Source of the DNA: Planctomycetota bacterium
Lineage (GTDB): Bacteria; Planctomycetota; Phycisphaerae; SM23-33; FEN-1343
DNA: 5,361 nt
Assembly: GCA_013203365.1 (NCBI GenBank)
Contig: JABMQG010000106.1
Coordinates: forward strand, 1-5,361
Reading direction: 5' to 3'
The notes under the pieces were generated by a model, which had not been told where the DNA came from, searched no databases, and saw only the letters and a list, made by a program, of their open reading frames with translations. The translations under genes and the position numbers were made by a program. The first letter of the stretch is position 1, and every line of letters starts with the position of its first letter. Positions 1 to 5,361 of the stretch are shown piece after piece.

Positions 1-1
1 G

Positions 2-94
2 GATACGATCGGGACGGGTGGTATGTATGTGGAGGGGGAAAGCGCCAGCCGAATGCACGTGAAGGGCATGTGGACGCATTTGTCGGGAGACTGA
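2..94 (+). CDS. Possible C-terminal end of an unidentified protein (truncated by window edge)
   Basis: The second forward frame is open from the window edge to a TGA at 92-94, giving 30 residues that end in VKGMWTHLSGD. About 22 of 30 third codon positions are G or C, as expected for coding sequence at this base composition. The competing first frame is open to a TAA at 103-105 but has only about 50% G+C at third positions and a Cys/Gly/Arg-rich product. I do not recognise the peptide. The gene would converge on mtaB. Thirty codons is short enough to be open by chance, so this is a tentative call that needs the upstream sequence. Confidence 0.3.
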   Translation, partial: DTIGTGGMYVEGESASRMHVKGMWTHLSGD

Positions 95-196
95 TTCAAC
101 AGTAAATCGAGGATTGAGGGCCGCTGAAGCGGCAGGCGTGACTGTAGCGGGGTCCTGTCTGCGACCCATGAGTTGCGGTTTGTTTGGGCTGGGTTT
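95..196. other. Convergent intergenic spacer with two small hairpins
   Basis: This spacer lies between the possible left-edge gene and the 3' end of mtaB. It holds GCCGC-TGAA-GCGGC at 120-133, a 5-bp stem with a 4-base loop. It also holds GGGTC at 150-154 paired with GACCC at 163-167 across an 8-base loop. Neither stem is followed by a T-run on either strand, so neither is a convincing intrinsic terminator. They could still act as 3'-end structures for the converging transcripts. I see nothing else in this stretch. Confidence 0.4.
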
Positions 197-1627
197 TTAA
201 CCGAGAACCTGCCCCACAAGGCCGTTGGGGATTGGGCCGGTGATGCGAACCGCTGTGATTTGGCCAAGCCGGTCGTTGATTGGGGGCCGAACTTTCACGC
301 GGACATATCGCTTGCTCAGGCCGGCTGAGGGGGACTCCATCAAGACGTCCAGCGTCCTGCCCACGAATCGGTTGCGGTAGGCGTCGGCGAGTTTACGGCC
401 CAATTCGGACAGCTCGGCACAGCGGCGTTTCGTCACCTCGGTTGACGGTCTGTCCCATTTCTCCGCGGGTGTGCCAGTGCGTGATGAAAAGGGGAAGATG
501 TGTATCTTGGCAAAGCCCACGCGACTTGCCAGTGCGACCGTGGCGGCGAAGTCGTCTTCGCTTTCGCCTGGGAAGCCGACGATCACGTCGGTTGTGATTG
601 CCGGATCATCCAGGCATCGACGGGCGCGGTCGACGGCCTCAATGTACTGGCGAGCAGTGTATCGACGGTTCATCCGCCTAAGGACCGCGTCCGAGCCGCT
701 TTGCAGCGGGAGATGCACATGAGGGCACACGTTCGGCAGATTTGCCATGACGGCGAGCAGTCGCTCGGTAACGTCGGCCGGGTGCAGGCTGCTTAGCCTG
801 ACTCGCCCGGGCAAGGCGGCCTCGGCCACCCGGTCGAGCAGTCTGGCGAGTTGGTCGTCGCCGCCGACTTGCCACAGGTCCAGGCGTGTGGTTTTCCGCC
901 CGTAGGCACCCAGGCAGACCCCTGACAGGACGATTTCCCTGTGCCCGCCGGCCACCAGATGGCGAACCTCATCTAATACCGCCTCGGCAGGTCGGCTGAA
1001 GACCCGGCTGCGGAGGTGGGGGACGATGCAGTAGCTGCAAAAAGCGTCGCACCCGTCCTGGACCTTAACGATCGCTCGTGACCGCCCGTCGAAATGCCGA
1101 AGGGTACTTAAACCCTCCGTCCCGGCGGCGAAAAAATGCTTGACCTGCCCAGCCGGAAATGGTTTGATAGGGTGTGTTAATTGCCGGGAAGTTGCGTCGA
1201 TGGAATCATCGTTATTGATGCTGTATTTCGGCGCCGCACCGGCTTGCCGTTGCGGCGGGCTGGCGACAGCGGCCCGCTCCTGCATGATTTTGCCAGCCAA
1301 AAGGGTCAATTGGGCGGCGATGTCTTCTTCGTGGCCCAAGACCGCGACCACACGGGTATTCTGGTGAAGCGAGGCGGCGTTGTCGGTCGCATAGCAACCG
1401 GTTACCACTAGGCTTGCCTGTGGGTATGTCCTGGCCAGGCGCTGGATTAGCCTGCGGCTCTTGCCGGCGGCGACACCTGTGACGCAGCAGGTATGGACCA
1501 CGCATAAGTCGACGGTGGCACCATCGGCAGCGTCGGTCAGGCCCGCCTGGCGCAAGGTTTCAGCAATGGCGGCCGATTCGTATTGATTGACCTTGCAGCC
1601 CACTGTGGCAACGGTAAATCGCGGCAT
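197..1627 (-). CDS. mtaB: tRNA (N6-L-threonylcarbamoyladenosine(37)-C2)-methylthiotransferase MtaB
   Basis: This cytoplasmic radical-SAM enzyme of the MiaB/RimO/MtaB family adds a methylthio group to t6A37 of tRNAs reading ANN codons. The family uses two [4Fe-4S] clusters and S-adenosylmethionine. The 476 residues show the expected order. The N-terminal UPF0004 domain has cluster cysteines in VGCKVNQYES (Cys11), HTCCVT (Cys47) and TGCYA (Cys78). The radical-SAM core has CDAFCSYC (Cys193, Cys197, Cys200) preceded by VKVQDG, then LSGVCLGAYG, LSSLHP, HLPLQSGSD and TTDVIVGFPGE. A TRAM-like RNA-binding tail covers roughly 420-475. The KVNQYES string and a 476-residue length favour MtaB over MiaB or RimO. 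The ATG is secure because an in-frame TGA lies six bases upstream; a modest AGGTG (complement of 1638-1642) sits 10 bases before it. Oddities are HTCC where NTC-hydrophobic/T-VT is usual, and a somewhat long linker (about 112-175) before the radical-SAM core. The gene is divergent from pilM and probably unrelated to it. Confidence 0.93.
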   Translation of the reverse strand: MPRFTVATVGCKVNQYESAAIAETLRQAGLTDAADGATVDLCVVHTCCVTGVAAGKSRRLIQRLARTYPQASLVVTGCYATDNAASLHQNTRVVAVLGHEEDIAAQLTLLAGKIMQERAAVASPPQRQAGAAPKYSINNDDSIDATSRQLTHPIKPFPAGQVKHFFAAGTEGLSTLRHFDGRSRAIVKVQDGCDAFCSYCIVPHLRSRVFSRPAEAVLDEVRHLVAGGHREIVLSGVCLGAYGRKTTRLDLWQVGGDDQLARLLDRVAEAALPGRVRLSSLHPADVTERLLAVMANLPNVCPHVHLPLQSGSDAVLRRMNRRYTARQYIEAVDRARRCLDDPAITTDVIVGFPGESEDDFAATVALASRVGFAKIHIFPFSSRTGTPAEKWDRPSTEVTKRRCAELSELGRKLADAYRNRFVGRTLDVLMESPSAGLSKRYVRVKVRPPINDRLGQITAVRITGPIPNGLVGQVLG

Positions 1628-1666
1628 TGGTCAATGGCACCTGGAATATGGATGTATGGCTACCAG

Positions 1667-1717
1667 GCCAGCCCTCGCCGCTGCAAGGGCGAAATCGCCG
1701 TTACAGCGAGGGCAGGC
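1667..1717. repeat. G+C-rich interrupted inverted repeat with nested hairpin
   Basis: GCCCTCGC at 1671-1678 is exactly complementary to GCGAGGGC at 1706-1713. After an A/A mismatch the pairing continues for three more base pairs (1667-1669 with 1715-1717). Inside the loop, GGCGA at 1688-1692 and TCGCC at 1695-1699 form a nested palindrome. As RNA on the minus strand it would lie in the mtaB leader, about 40 bases before the start codon. It could be an operator, a leader structure or an old mobile palindrome. There is no T-run to make it a terminator. Confidence 0.55.
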
Positions 1718-1816
1718 AAGAACAGAACAGGCACTGGATTCCGTATAAAAAATAGGCCTAGCTACAATCAGTGAAGCCATGGAAAAGCCAACAAGGCACC
1801 TACAGAGATTTCGGCC

Positions 1817-1845
1817 TTGAACGCCGAACGCTCGGCGGCTACAAG
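1817..1845 (+). promoter_or_regulatory. Weak sigma-70-like promoter candidate for pilM
   Basis: TTGAAC at 1817-1822 matches the TTGACA -35 consensus at four positions. After a 17-base spacer, TACAAG at 1840-1845 matches TATAAT at four positions. Transcription would begin about 60 bases before the pilM start. The match is modest and the group's promoter consensus is uncertain, so this is only a candidate. TATAGT at 1851-1856 is a better -10 but has no -35 partner at proper spacing. Confidence 0.2.
1822..1837 (+). repeat. Small perfect hairpin upstream of pilM
   Basis: CGCCGA at 1822-1827 and TCGGCG at 1832-1837 are perfectly complementary around the 4-base loop ACGC. The hairpin lies 75 bases before the pilM start and overlaps the spacer of the weak promoter candidate. 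It could be an operator-like site or a leader stem. In G+C-rich DNA such a stem can also arise by chance. Confidence 0.3.
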
Positions 1846-1898
1846 AAGCGTATAGTAACGGCCCCGATGGGATAAAGGCAAGCGCCGGAAGAGGCGGC

Positions 1899-1905
1899 GA
1901 AGGAG
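1899..1905 (+). promoter_or_regulatory. Shine-Dalgarno site of pilM
   Basis: GAAGGAG ends seven bases before the ATG at 1913, which is a near-ideal sequence and spacing. It fixes the pilM start. It contrasts with the next gene, whose start has no comparable site. Confidence 0.8.
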
Positions 1906-1912
1906 TAAACCG

Positions 1913-4069
1913 ATGGCGGCACCAACAAGCGTATGGGGCATAGACATCGGACAGTGCGCGTTAAAAGCCCTGAAACTGCGCGAAGTGGAGGGGCATCTGC
2001 AGATAGAAGCGTTCGACATCATCGAGCACGAGCAATTATTGTCTGCCCCCGGCGCCGACCGACCGCAACTGCTCCGCCGATCGCTGGAGCAATTCCTCTC
2101 CCGAAACGACCTGACCAACTGCCGAATAGTCGTTTCCGTTCCGGGCCAGACCAGTTTCAGCCGTTTCGTCAAGATGCCGCCGGTCGATATAAGGAAGATA
2201 CCCGACCTAGTTCGGTTCGAAGCCGAGCAGCAAATTCCCTTCAACATAAACGAGGTGGTCTGGCGCTGGCAGTCTTTCCCGGACCCCGACAGCCCGGACA
2301 TTGAAGTCGGCCTGTTCGCGATAAAGCGGACCGATGTCTACTCCGTGCTGGACCCGTTCCGAGAGATGCTCGTCGACGTGGACGCTGTGCAGATGGCGCC
2401 GCTGGCGCTATACAACTTCATGACGTACGATCAGCAGATTGCCGCTGATGGCGCCACCTTGCTGTTGGACATAGGCGCCGAGACCACCGACCTTGTCGTC
2501 GCCGACGGACCCCGTCTGTGGACGCGTACGATCCAGCTTGGTGGTAGCAACTTTACCGAGGCGCTTGTCAAGGCCTTCAAGCTCAGTTTCGACAAGGCCG
2601 AGAAACTCAAAAGATCCGCCGCCACCAGCAAGTACGCTCGGCAGGTCTTCCAGGCGATGCGCCCGGTCTTCTCCGACCTTGTGCAGGAGATCCAGCGGTC
2701 GATCGGCTACTACACCAGCCTGCACCGCCAGACGCGGTTTACTCGAATATTGGGGCTGGGCAACGGGTTCCGACTGCCTGGGATGCAGAAATTCCTGGGC
2801 CAGAACCTCAACGCCGAGGTCGTGCGTGTGGACTTGTACAATGCACCGCAGCCTTCACCCATGATTAGCATGCCTCAGTTCACTGAGAACGTCTTGGGTT
2901 TCGCGGTGGCGTACGGATTGGGGCTGCAGGGGCTTGAGCTGGCCAATATCAATACAAGCCTGCTGCCCAACGAGATCGCCTCGGCCCGACGGTGGTTCAA
3001 GAAGAGGTTGTGGTTCGCCGCCGCCGCGGCACTGCTGATCGTGGCGAGTCTGAGCCTTGCCGGCAGAGTTTACAAAGACAAAAGCCAGTTGAAACGGGAG
3101 CCGGAGGAACGGATTAGAGCCAACAGGATTCTGGAGGAATATAGCCGGCTGCAAGAGCAGTACAACCGGGTAAGAAATCAGGGTGATGCGGAGAACAGAC
3201 AGGCAGAACAACTGTTGAAGGTCCAGGGTTACCGCAGCTTCTGGCCGGATTTGCTCGCCGTGCTGAGCGAGTCTATTCTGGCCGCCGCCCCAAATCAGCA
3301 GTTGATGGTCGAGGGCAACGTGGAGCAGCTGCGGAAGATACCGCCCACCCAACAAAAGTACCTCGACATAAAGTCACTTAAGACTGACTTCATTCCAGAC
3401 CTCAGCGCCCCGGGAGCGAAGGTGTTGATCAGCGTGGGTTCGGGCCAGGGAGCAGGTGCCACACCCGGGGTCGGAGGCGCTATGCCAATGGGGGGAAGTC
3501 CCGGTGGATTCGGCGGCGGAGGGATGGCCTATCCTGGCGGCGGAGGGATGGCCTATCCTGGCGGCGGAGCCGCGCAGGTAACGGGCCCAGCGACGGCTGG
3601 TGGAGAACGCGGGTTCCGTGTGACGTTGACCGGGCGATGCCCAATGAACAAAGACGCCACGACGACGCTGCTGGGGATACTTCGGGAAAAGTCCAAGCAG
3701 TTGGTCGAGGATAGATTCAAAGGTGAGATGGAAATAGTCAACGTTGGATTCATCAGGTGGCTTGAGCCTGGGAGCATTTCCGGCGGGAGCCCCGGCATGG
3801 AAAGGCTAAGGCCACTGTCGGGACAGTCGGCTCTTCCAGGCGGAATGCCGATGCCGAACATGCCCGCATCGCCCGGTTTTTTACAAAGGCCACCTGGGTC
3901 CGCCGGGACCGGGACTTCTCAGCAGCAGGAAGAAGACCTCGGCCCCAAGGATATAACCGGCCGGCCGATTGCCGACGATATTGAGTTCGAGTTTGCCTGG
4001 GTCATCAAGGTTGTTGGCGACGGGCTGGCGGCGCCGGCCAAACCGGAAGGGCAGCAAACCGGCCGATAG
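1913..4069 (+). CDS. pilM: PilM-PilN fusion: type IV pilus assembly ATPase-fold protein with membrane-anchored periplasmic domain
   Basis: PilM is the cytoplasmic actin/FtsA-like component of the type IV pilus alignment complex and binds the N-terminal tail of PilN. Residues 1-345 are a full PilM domain: phosphate-1 motif GIDIGQCALKALKL (9-22), VSVPGQTSFSRFVKMPP (74-90), FEAEQQIPF (102-110), phosphate-2 motif LLLDIGAETTDLVV (183-196) and adenosine-type motif LGLGNGFRLPGM (280-291). Ordinary PilM stops near residue 350. Here INTSLLPNEI (346-355) follows, resembling the INLLP motif at the start of PilN. Next come basic residues, a transmembrane helix at about 365-385, a charged probable coiled coil (388-435) and a PilN-like alpha/beta domain (about 440-620), split by a Gly/Met/Pro-rich insert (507-566). 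A second Gly/Met/Pro-rich segment (620-670) and a final strand EFEFAWVIKV (691-700) close the protein. Topology would be N-in, C-periplasmic. The good Shine-Dalgarno site supports the start. The PilM half is certain; the PilN half rests on motif, topology and fold pattern. Confidence 0.9.
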   Translation: MAAPTSVWGIDIGQCALKALKLREVEGHLQIEAFDIIEHEQLLSAPGADRPQLLRRSLEQFLSRNDLTNCRIVVSVPGQTSFSRFVKMPPVDIRKIPDLVRFEAEQQIPFNINEVVWRWQSFPDPDSPDIEVGLFAIKRTDVYSVLDPFREMLVDVDAVQMAPLALYNFMTYDQQIAADGATLLLDIGAETTDLVVADGPRLWTRTIQLGGSNFTEALVKAFKLSFDKAEKLKRSAATSKYARQVFQAMRPVFSDLVQEIQRSIGYYTSLHRQTRFTRILGLGNGFRLPGMQKFLGQNLNAEVVRVDLYNAPQPSPMISMPQFTENVLGFAVAYGLGLQGLELANINTSLLPNEIASARRWFKKRLWFAAAAALLIVASLSLAGRVYKDKSQLKREPEERIRANRILEEYSRLQEQYNRVRNQGDAENRQAEQLLKVQGYRSFWPDLLAVLSESILAAAPNQQLMVEGNVEQLRKIPPTQQKYLDIKSLKTDFIPDLSAPGAKVLISVGSGQGAGATPGVGGAMPMGGSPGGFGGGGMAYPGGGGMAYPGGGAAQVTGPATAGGERGFRVTLTGRCPMNKDATTTLLGILREKSKQLVEDRFKGEMEIVNVGFIRWLEPGSISGGSPGMERLRPLSGQSALPGGMPMPNMPASPGFLQRPPGSAGTGTSQQQEEDLGPKDITGRPIADDIEFEFAWVIKVVGDGLAAPAKPEGQQTGR
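3512..3568 (+). repeat. 24-bp in-frame tandem repeat encoding GGGGMAYP
   Basis: Two identical 24-base units occupy 3512-3535 and 3536-3559, followed by a 9-base partial copy at 3560-3568. Each unit encodes GGGGMAYP (residues 534-541 and 542-549), and the partial copy encodes GGG. The copies are identical even at third positions, so the duplication is recent or maintained. The unit length keeps the frame, so copy-number change by slippage would lengthen or shorten the periplasmic linker without breaking the protein. Confidence 0.95.
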
Positions 4070-4079
4070 ATAGGCCGGT
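4058..4079 (+). repeat. Inverted repeat enclosing the pilM stop codon
   Basis: ACCGGCC at 4058-4064 and GGCCGGT at 4073-4079 are a perfect 7-bp inverted repeat. The 8-base loop GATAGATA contains the pilM TAG stop (4067-4069). It is followed on the plus strand by an A-run rather than a T-run, so it is not an ordinary intrinsic terminator. It could act as an mRNA stability or processing stem between the two genes. Confidence 0.5.
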
Positions 4080-4097
4080 AGACAAAAAATGGTATGC

Positions 4098-4131
4098 CTG
4101 AGCCGTCGGGTTTGTTGGGTGGGCGGCTCGG
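4098..4131 (+). repeat. Intergenic hairpin just upstream of the downstream gene
   Basis: GAGCCG at 4100-4105 pairs with CGGCTC at 4124-4129 around an 18-base G/T-rich loop. A G-T pair and a C-G pair extend the stem outward to 4098-4131. It ends ten bases before the ATG at 4142. No T-run follows, so termination is unlikely. If translation instead started at the in-frame ATG at 4094, this stem would lie inside the coding region. Confidence 0.4.
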
Positions 4132-4141
4132 ATGGCTAAAT

Positions 4142-5361
4142 ATGGCTTTTATCAAGAAGTATCTGTTCTTCATCATACTGATCGCCTGCGTCGTCGCCTT
4201 TGCGGGCGGCCCGTTGGTCGCCATCGTGTTGCCAATGCGTTCGGCGACTAAGGAGTTGGTTGATCAACGGGTGAATGTGAGCAAGTCGCTTCTGAACCTG
4301 CGGCGATCGGGCCCAAACCGAAACCAGCTGCTCGCCCAGCAGGAGTATGTCGATCAGGTTCGGCAGGAGTTCAAGAATCTGATCGCCAAGGCCAACGAGA
4401 TGAACCGGCAGGACTGGCAGCCACTGAACGTGGTGATCAAGGGGACCGATCCGGGGAACGATCAGACCATTGCCGTTTTCCCAGTCGATAGGGAGGTTTA
4501 CGAGGCTCGCCAGATCCCCCTAAGGTTCGCCCAGGCGTATGATAAGGCCATGGTCAAGCTGTTGGCCCAACTCAATCCGGCCAGCCCGCCTACGGGCGAG
4601 GAGATTACCCTGGCAGCCGACCGGATGCAGAGACTGATCGAGAAGGCACCCGCCCAGGATGAAACAGGCAGCGACGGCCAGATCCTACCGCCCGGTGTAT
4701 CACCGGCCTCGGGATCTCGCGAATACCGGCCGATGGGATCGCCCGGATTTGGCGGAATGACGGAGCCCAGTCTAGGCCCCACGGGATGGCCGATGACACC
4801 CGGCAGTGCCATGCCGCTCAGCAGGGGCATGTCGCCTGGCGCGGGCAGGATGGATCGGTCGGCCGGGACAAGCCTGACTGCCTCACAAGAGGCGATGGAG
4901 CGTGCGATCGCGGAATTGAAGATCAACAAGGCCGACGACCCGGCCAGACCGATCTACGCCGACGCAAGCTCATTGTACCATTACGGCCTTCCCACTAACG
5001 TTGCGCCAAAGATCGAAGACATGTGGAAGGCCAACGTCACTTACTGGCTCCAGGAACACGTTGTCGAGGCTATCATCGAAACCAACCGCGAGGTGACGAG
5101 TCGCAGAAGCATTTTAGCCGGGGCCCGCAGCGAGCAAGCCAATACCATCGCGAATGCGGCAGTCAAGCGGCTTGTCAGCGTAAGTATGGGTGGCGGGACC
5201 GGTACCGTCGGTGTTAGTCCTAGCGAGTCTACTAGGGGGGATGTGTTGCTCTATGATGGCGAGGCGAGGTCGGCCGGCTCGACACAGGCCCAATCCACCC
5301 CGGGCTTCGGCGGCGGCGGGATGGCTACCGCCGGTCGTCAGGTTGCCGGGGCCTCAACCCC
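4142..5361 (+). CDS. Single-pass inner-membrane/periplasmic pilus-locus protein in the PilO/Amuc_1100 position (3' end cut by window)
   Basis: The frame is open for 406 codons to the window edge. The start MAFIKK is followed by a transmembrane helix at about 7-30, then a charged probable coiled coil (33-90), giving N-in, C-periplasmic topology like PilO. An alpha/beta-like stretch (92-170) precedes a Gly/Met/Pro-rich linker (about 183-240). A second helical region (246-345) contains MWKANVTYWLQEHVVEAI (294-311), and the visible part ends in another Gly-rich segment with PGFGGGGMATAG (387-398). I do not recognise a named family. Position after pilM, topology and two-part periplasmic layout suggest a PilO-like or Amuc_1100-like role in the pilus inner-membrane platform; that is inference. 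The gene starts 72 bases after pilM on the same strand, consistent with an operon. The ATG at 4142 has only a weak GGAT upstream. An in-frame ATG at 4094 would add 16 residues, but it also lacks a Shine-Dalgarno site and would put a Gly/Pro-rich tail before the membrane anchor. Confidence 0.8.
   Translation, partial: MAFIKKYLFFIILIACVVAFAGGPLVAIVLPMRSATKELVDQRVNVSKSLLNLRRSGPNRNQLLAQQEYVDQVRQEFKNLIAKANEMNRQDWQPLNVVIKGTDPGNDQTIAVFPVDREVYEARQIPLRFAQAYDKAMVKLLAQLNPASPPTGEEITLAADRMQRLIEKAPAQDETGSDGQILPPGVSPASGSREYRPMGSPGFGGMTEPSLGPTGWPMTPGSAMPLSRGMSPGAGRMDRSAGTSLTASQEAMERAIAELKINKADDPARPIYADASSLYHYGLPTNVAPKIEDMWKANVTYWLQEHVVEAIIETNREVTSRRSILAGARSEQANTIANAAVKRLVSVSMGGGTGTVGVSPSESTRGDVLLYDGEARSAGSTQAQSTPGFGGGGMATAGRQVAGAST

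Larger units (their letters stand above)
1628..1912. other. Divergent intergenic region between mtaB and pilM
   Basis: These 285 bases must hold the promoters for both divergent genes unless pilM is read from farther upstream. I see a strong inverted repeat at 1667-1717, an A+T-rich patch at 1743-1755 (TATAAAAAATAG), a TACAAT at 1763-1768 without a good -35 partner, a small hairpin at 1822-1837, a TATAGT at 1851-1856 and a clear pilM Shine-Dalgarno site. No convincing -35/-10 pair for mtaB stands out on the minus strand. The only long open frame here is a minus-strand frame running antisense into pilM, which I regard as spurious. Confidence 0.6.

Noticed and set aside
120..167. Hairpins between the left-edge frame and mtaB as intrinsic terminators
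   Set aside because: Neither stem is followed by a T-run on either strand; kept only as structural elements.
280..796. Overlapping plus-strand open frames opposite the mtaB 3' half
   Set aside because: They are antisense to conserved radical-SAM and TRAM coding sequence and are Arg/Ser/Cys-rich with no domain.
1768..2301. 177-residue minus-strand open frame antisense to the start of pilM
   Set aside because: It overlaps the strongly supported PilM N-terminal domain and the intergenic region, is rich in Ser/Arg/Cys typical of antisense translation, and shows no recognisable domain.
2855..3355. 166-residue minus-strand open frame antisense to the middle of pilM
   Set aside because: It is fully antisense to the membrane and coiled-coil part of PilM and has no family signature; a stop-poor antisense frame is expected in G+C-rich coding DNA.
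3512..3568. Tandem repeat as a CRISPR-like or mobile-element repeat
   Set aside because: The units are directly adjacent without spacers, in frame inside a coding sequence, and encode a Gly/Met linker.
4089..4139. 16-codon plus-strand mini-ORF (ATG 4089 to TAA 4137-4139) in the spacer after pilM
   Set aside because: No Shine-Dalgarno site, no recognisable peptide, and it spans the hairpin; a chance frame is more likely than a leader peptide.
4498..4929. 143-residue minus-strand open frame antisense to the downstream pilus-locus gene
   Set aside because: The sense frame has a membrane helix, a coiled coil and continuous openness to the window edge; the antisense product is a low-information Gly/Ser/Pro/Arg mix.

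Overview
The window (about 60% G+C by eye) is a short chromosomal stretch with two full-length genes, one gene cut by the right edge and possibly the tail of another gene at the left edge. The gene set suggests a Gram-negative-type (diderm) bacterium. My best guess is the PVC superphylum, probably Planctomycetota. The reasons are a very long PilM protein carrying a membrane-anchored periplasmic extension, Gly/Met/Pro-rich linkers, and a single-pass periplasmic protein directly after PilM, as in the Akkermansia Amuc_1098-1102 pilus locus. This placement is inference; there is no rRNA or other phylogenetic marker beyond the proteins.

Layout. Positions 1-94 may hold the last 30 codons of a plus-strand gene. 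Positions 95-196 are a short convergent spacer with two small hairpins. Positions 197-1627 (minus strand) encode a complete MtaB-type radical-SAM tRNA methylthiotransferase, a housekeeping tRNA-modification enzyme. Positions 1628-1912 are a divergent intergenic region with a strong G+C-rich inverted repeat, a second small hairpin, a weak promoter candidate and a good Shine-Dalgarno site. Positions 1913-4069 (plus strand) encode a 718-residue PilM whose C-terminal half looks like PilN: an IN-LLP-like motif, a transmembrane helix, a coiled coil and a split alpha/beta domain. Positions 4070-4141 are a 72-base spacer; one hairpin spans the pilM stop codon and a second lies inside the spacer. From 4142 to the window edge (plus strand) an open frame encodes a bitopic, PilO/Amuc_1100-like periplasmic protein of unknown exact family.

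How the genes fit together. The two plus-strand genes are probably co-transcribed and encode the inner-membrane alignment platform of a type IV pilus or type II secretion machine. The actin-like PilM domain sits in the cytoplasm, covalently joined to its usual partner PilN, and the next protein takes the PilO position. Both proteins carry Gly/Met/Pro-rich periplasmic segments, including the shared string FGGGGMA. The secretin, ATPase and pilin genes expected for such a system are not in the window; the secretin would most likely be to the right. mtaB is divergently transcribed and functionally unrelated. The most unusual feature is the PilM-PilN fusion with its repeat-bearing linker. I see no mobile element, CRISPR array, tRNA or rRNA.
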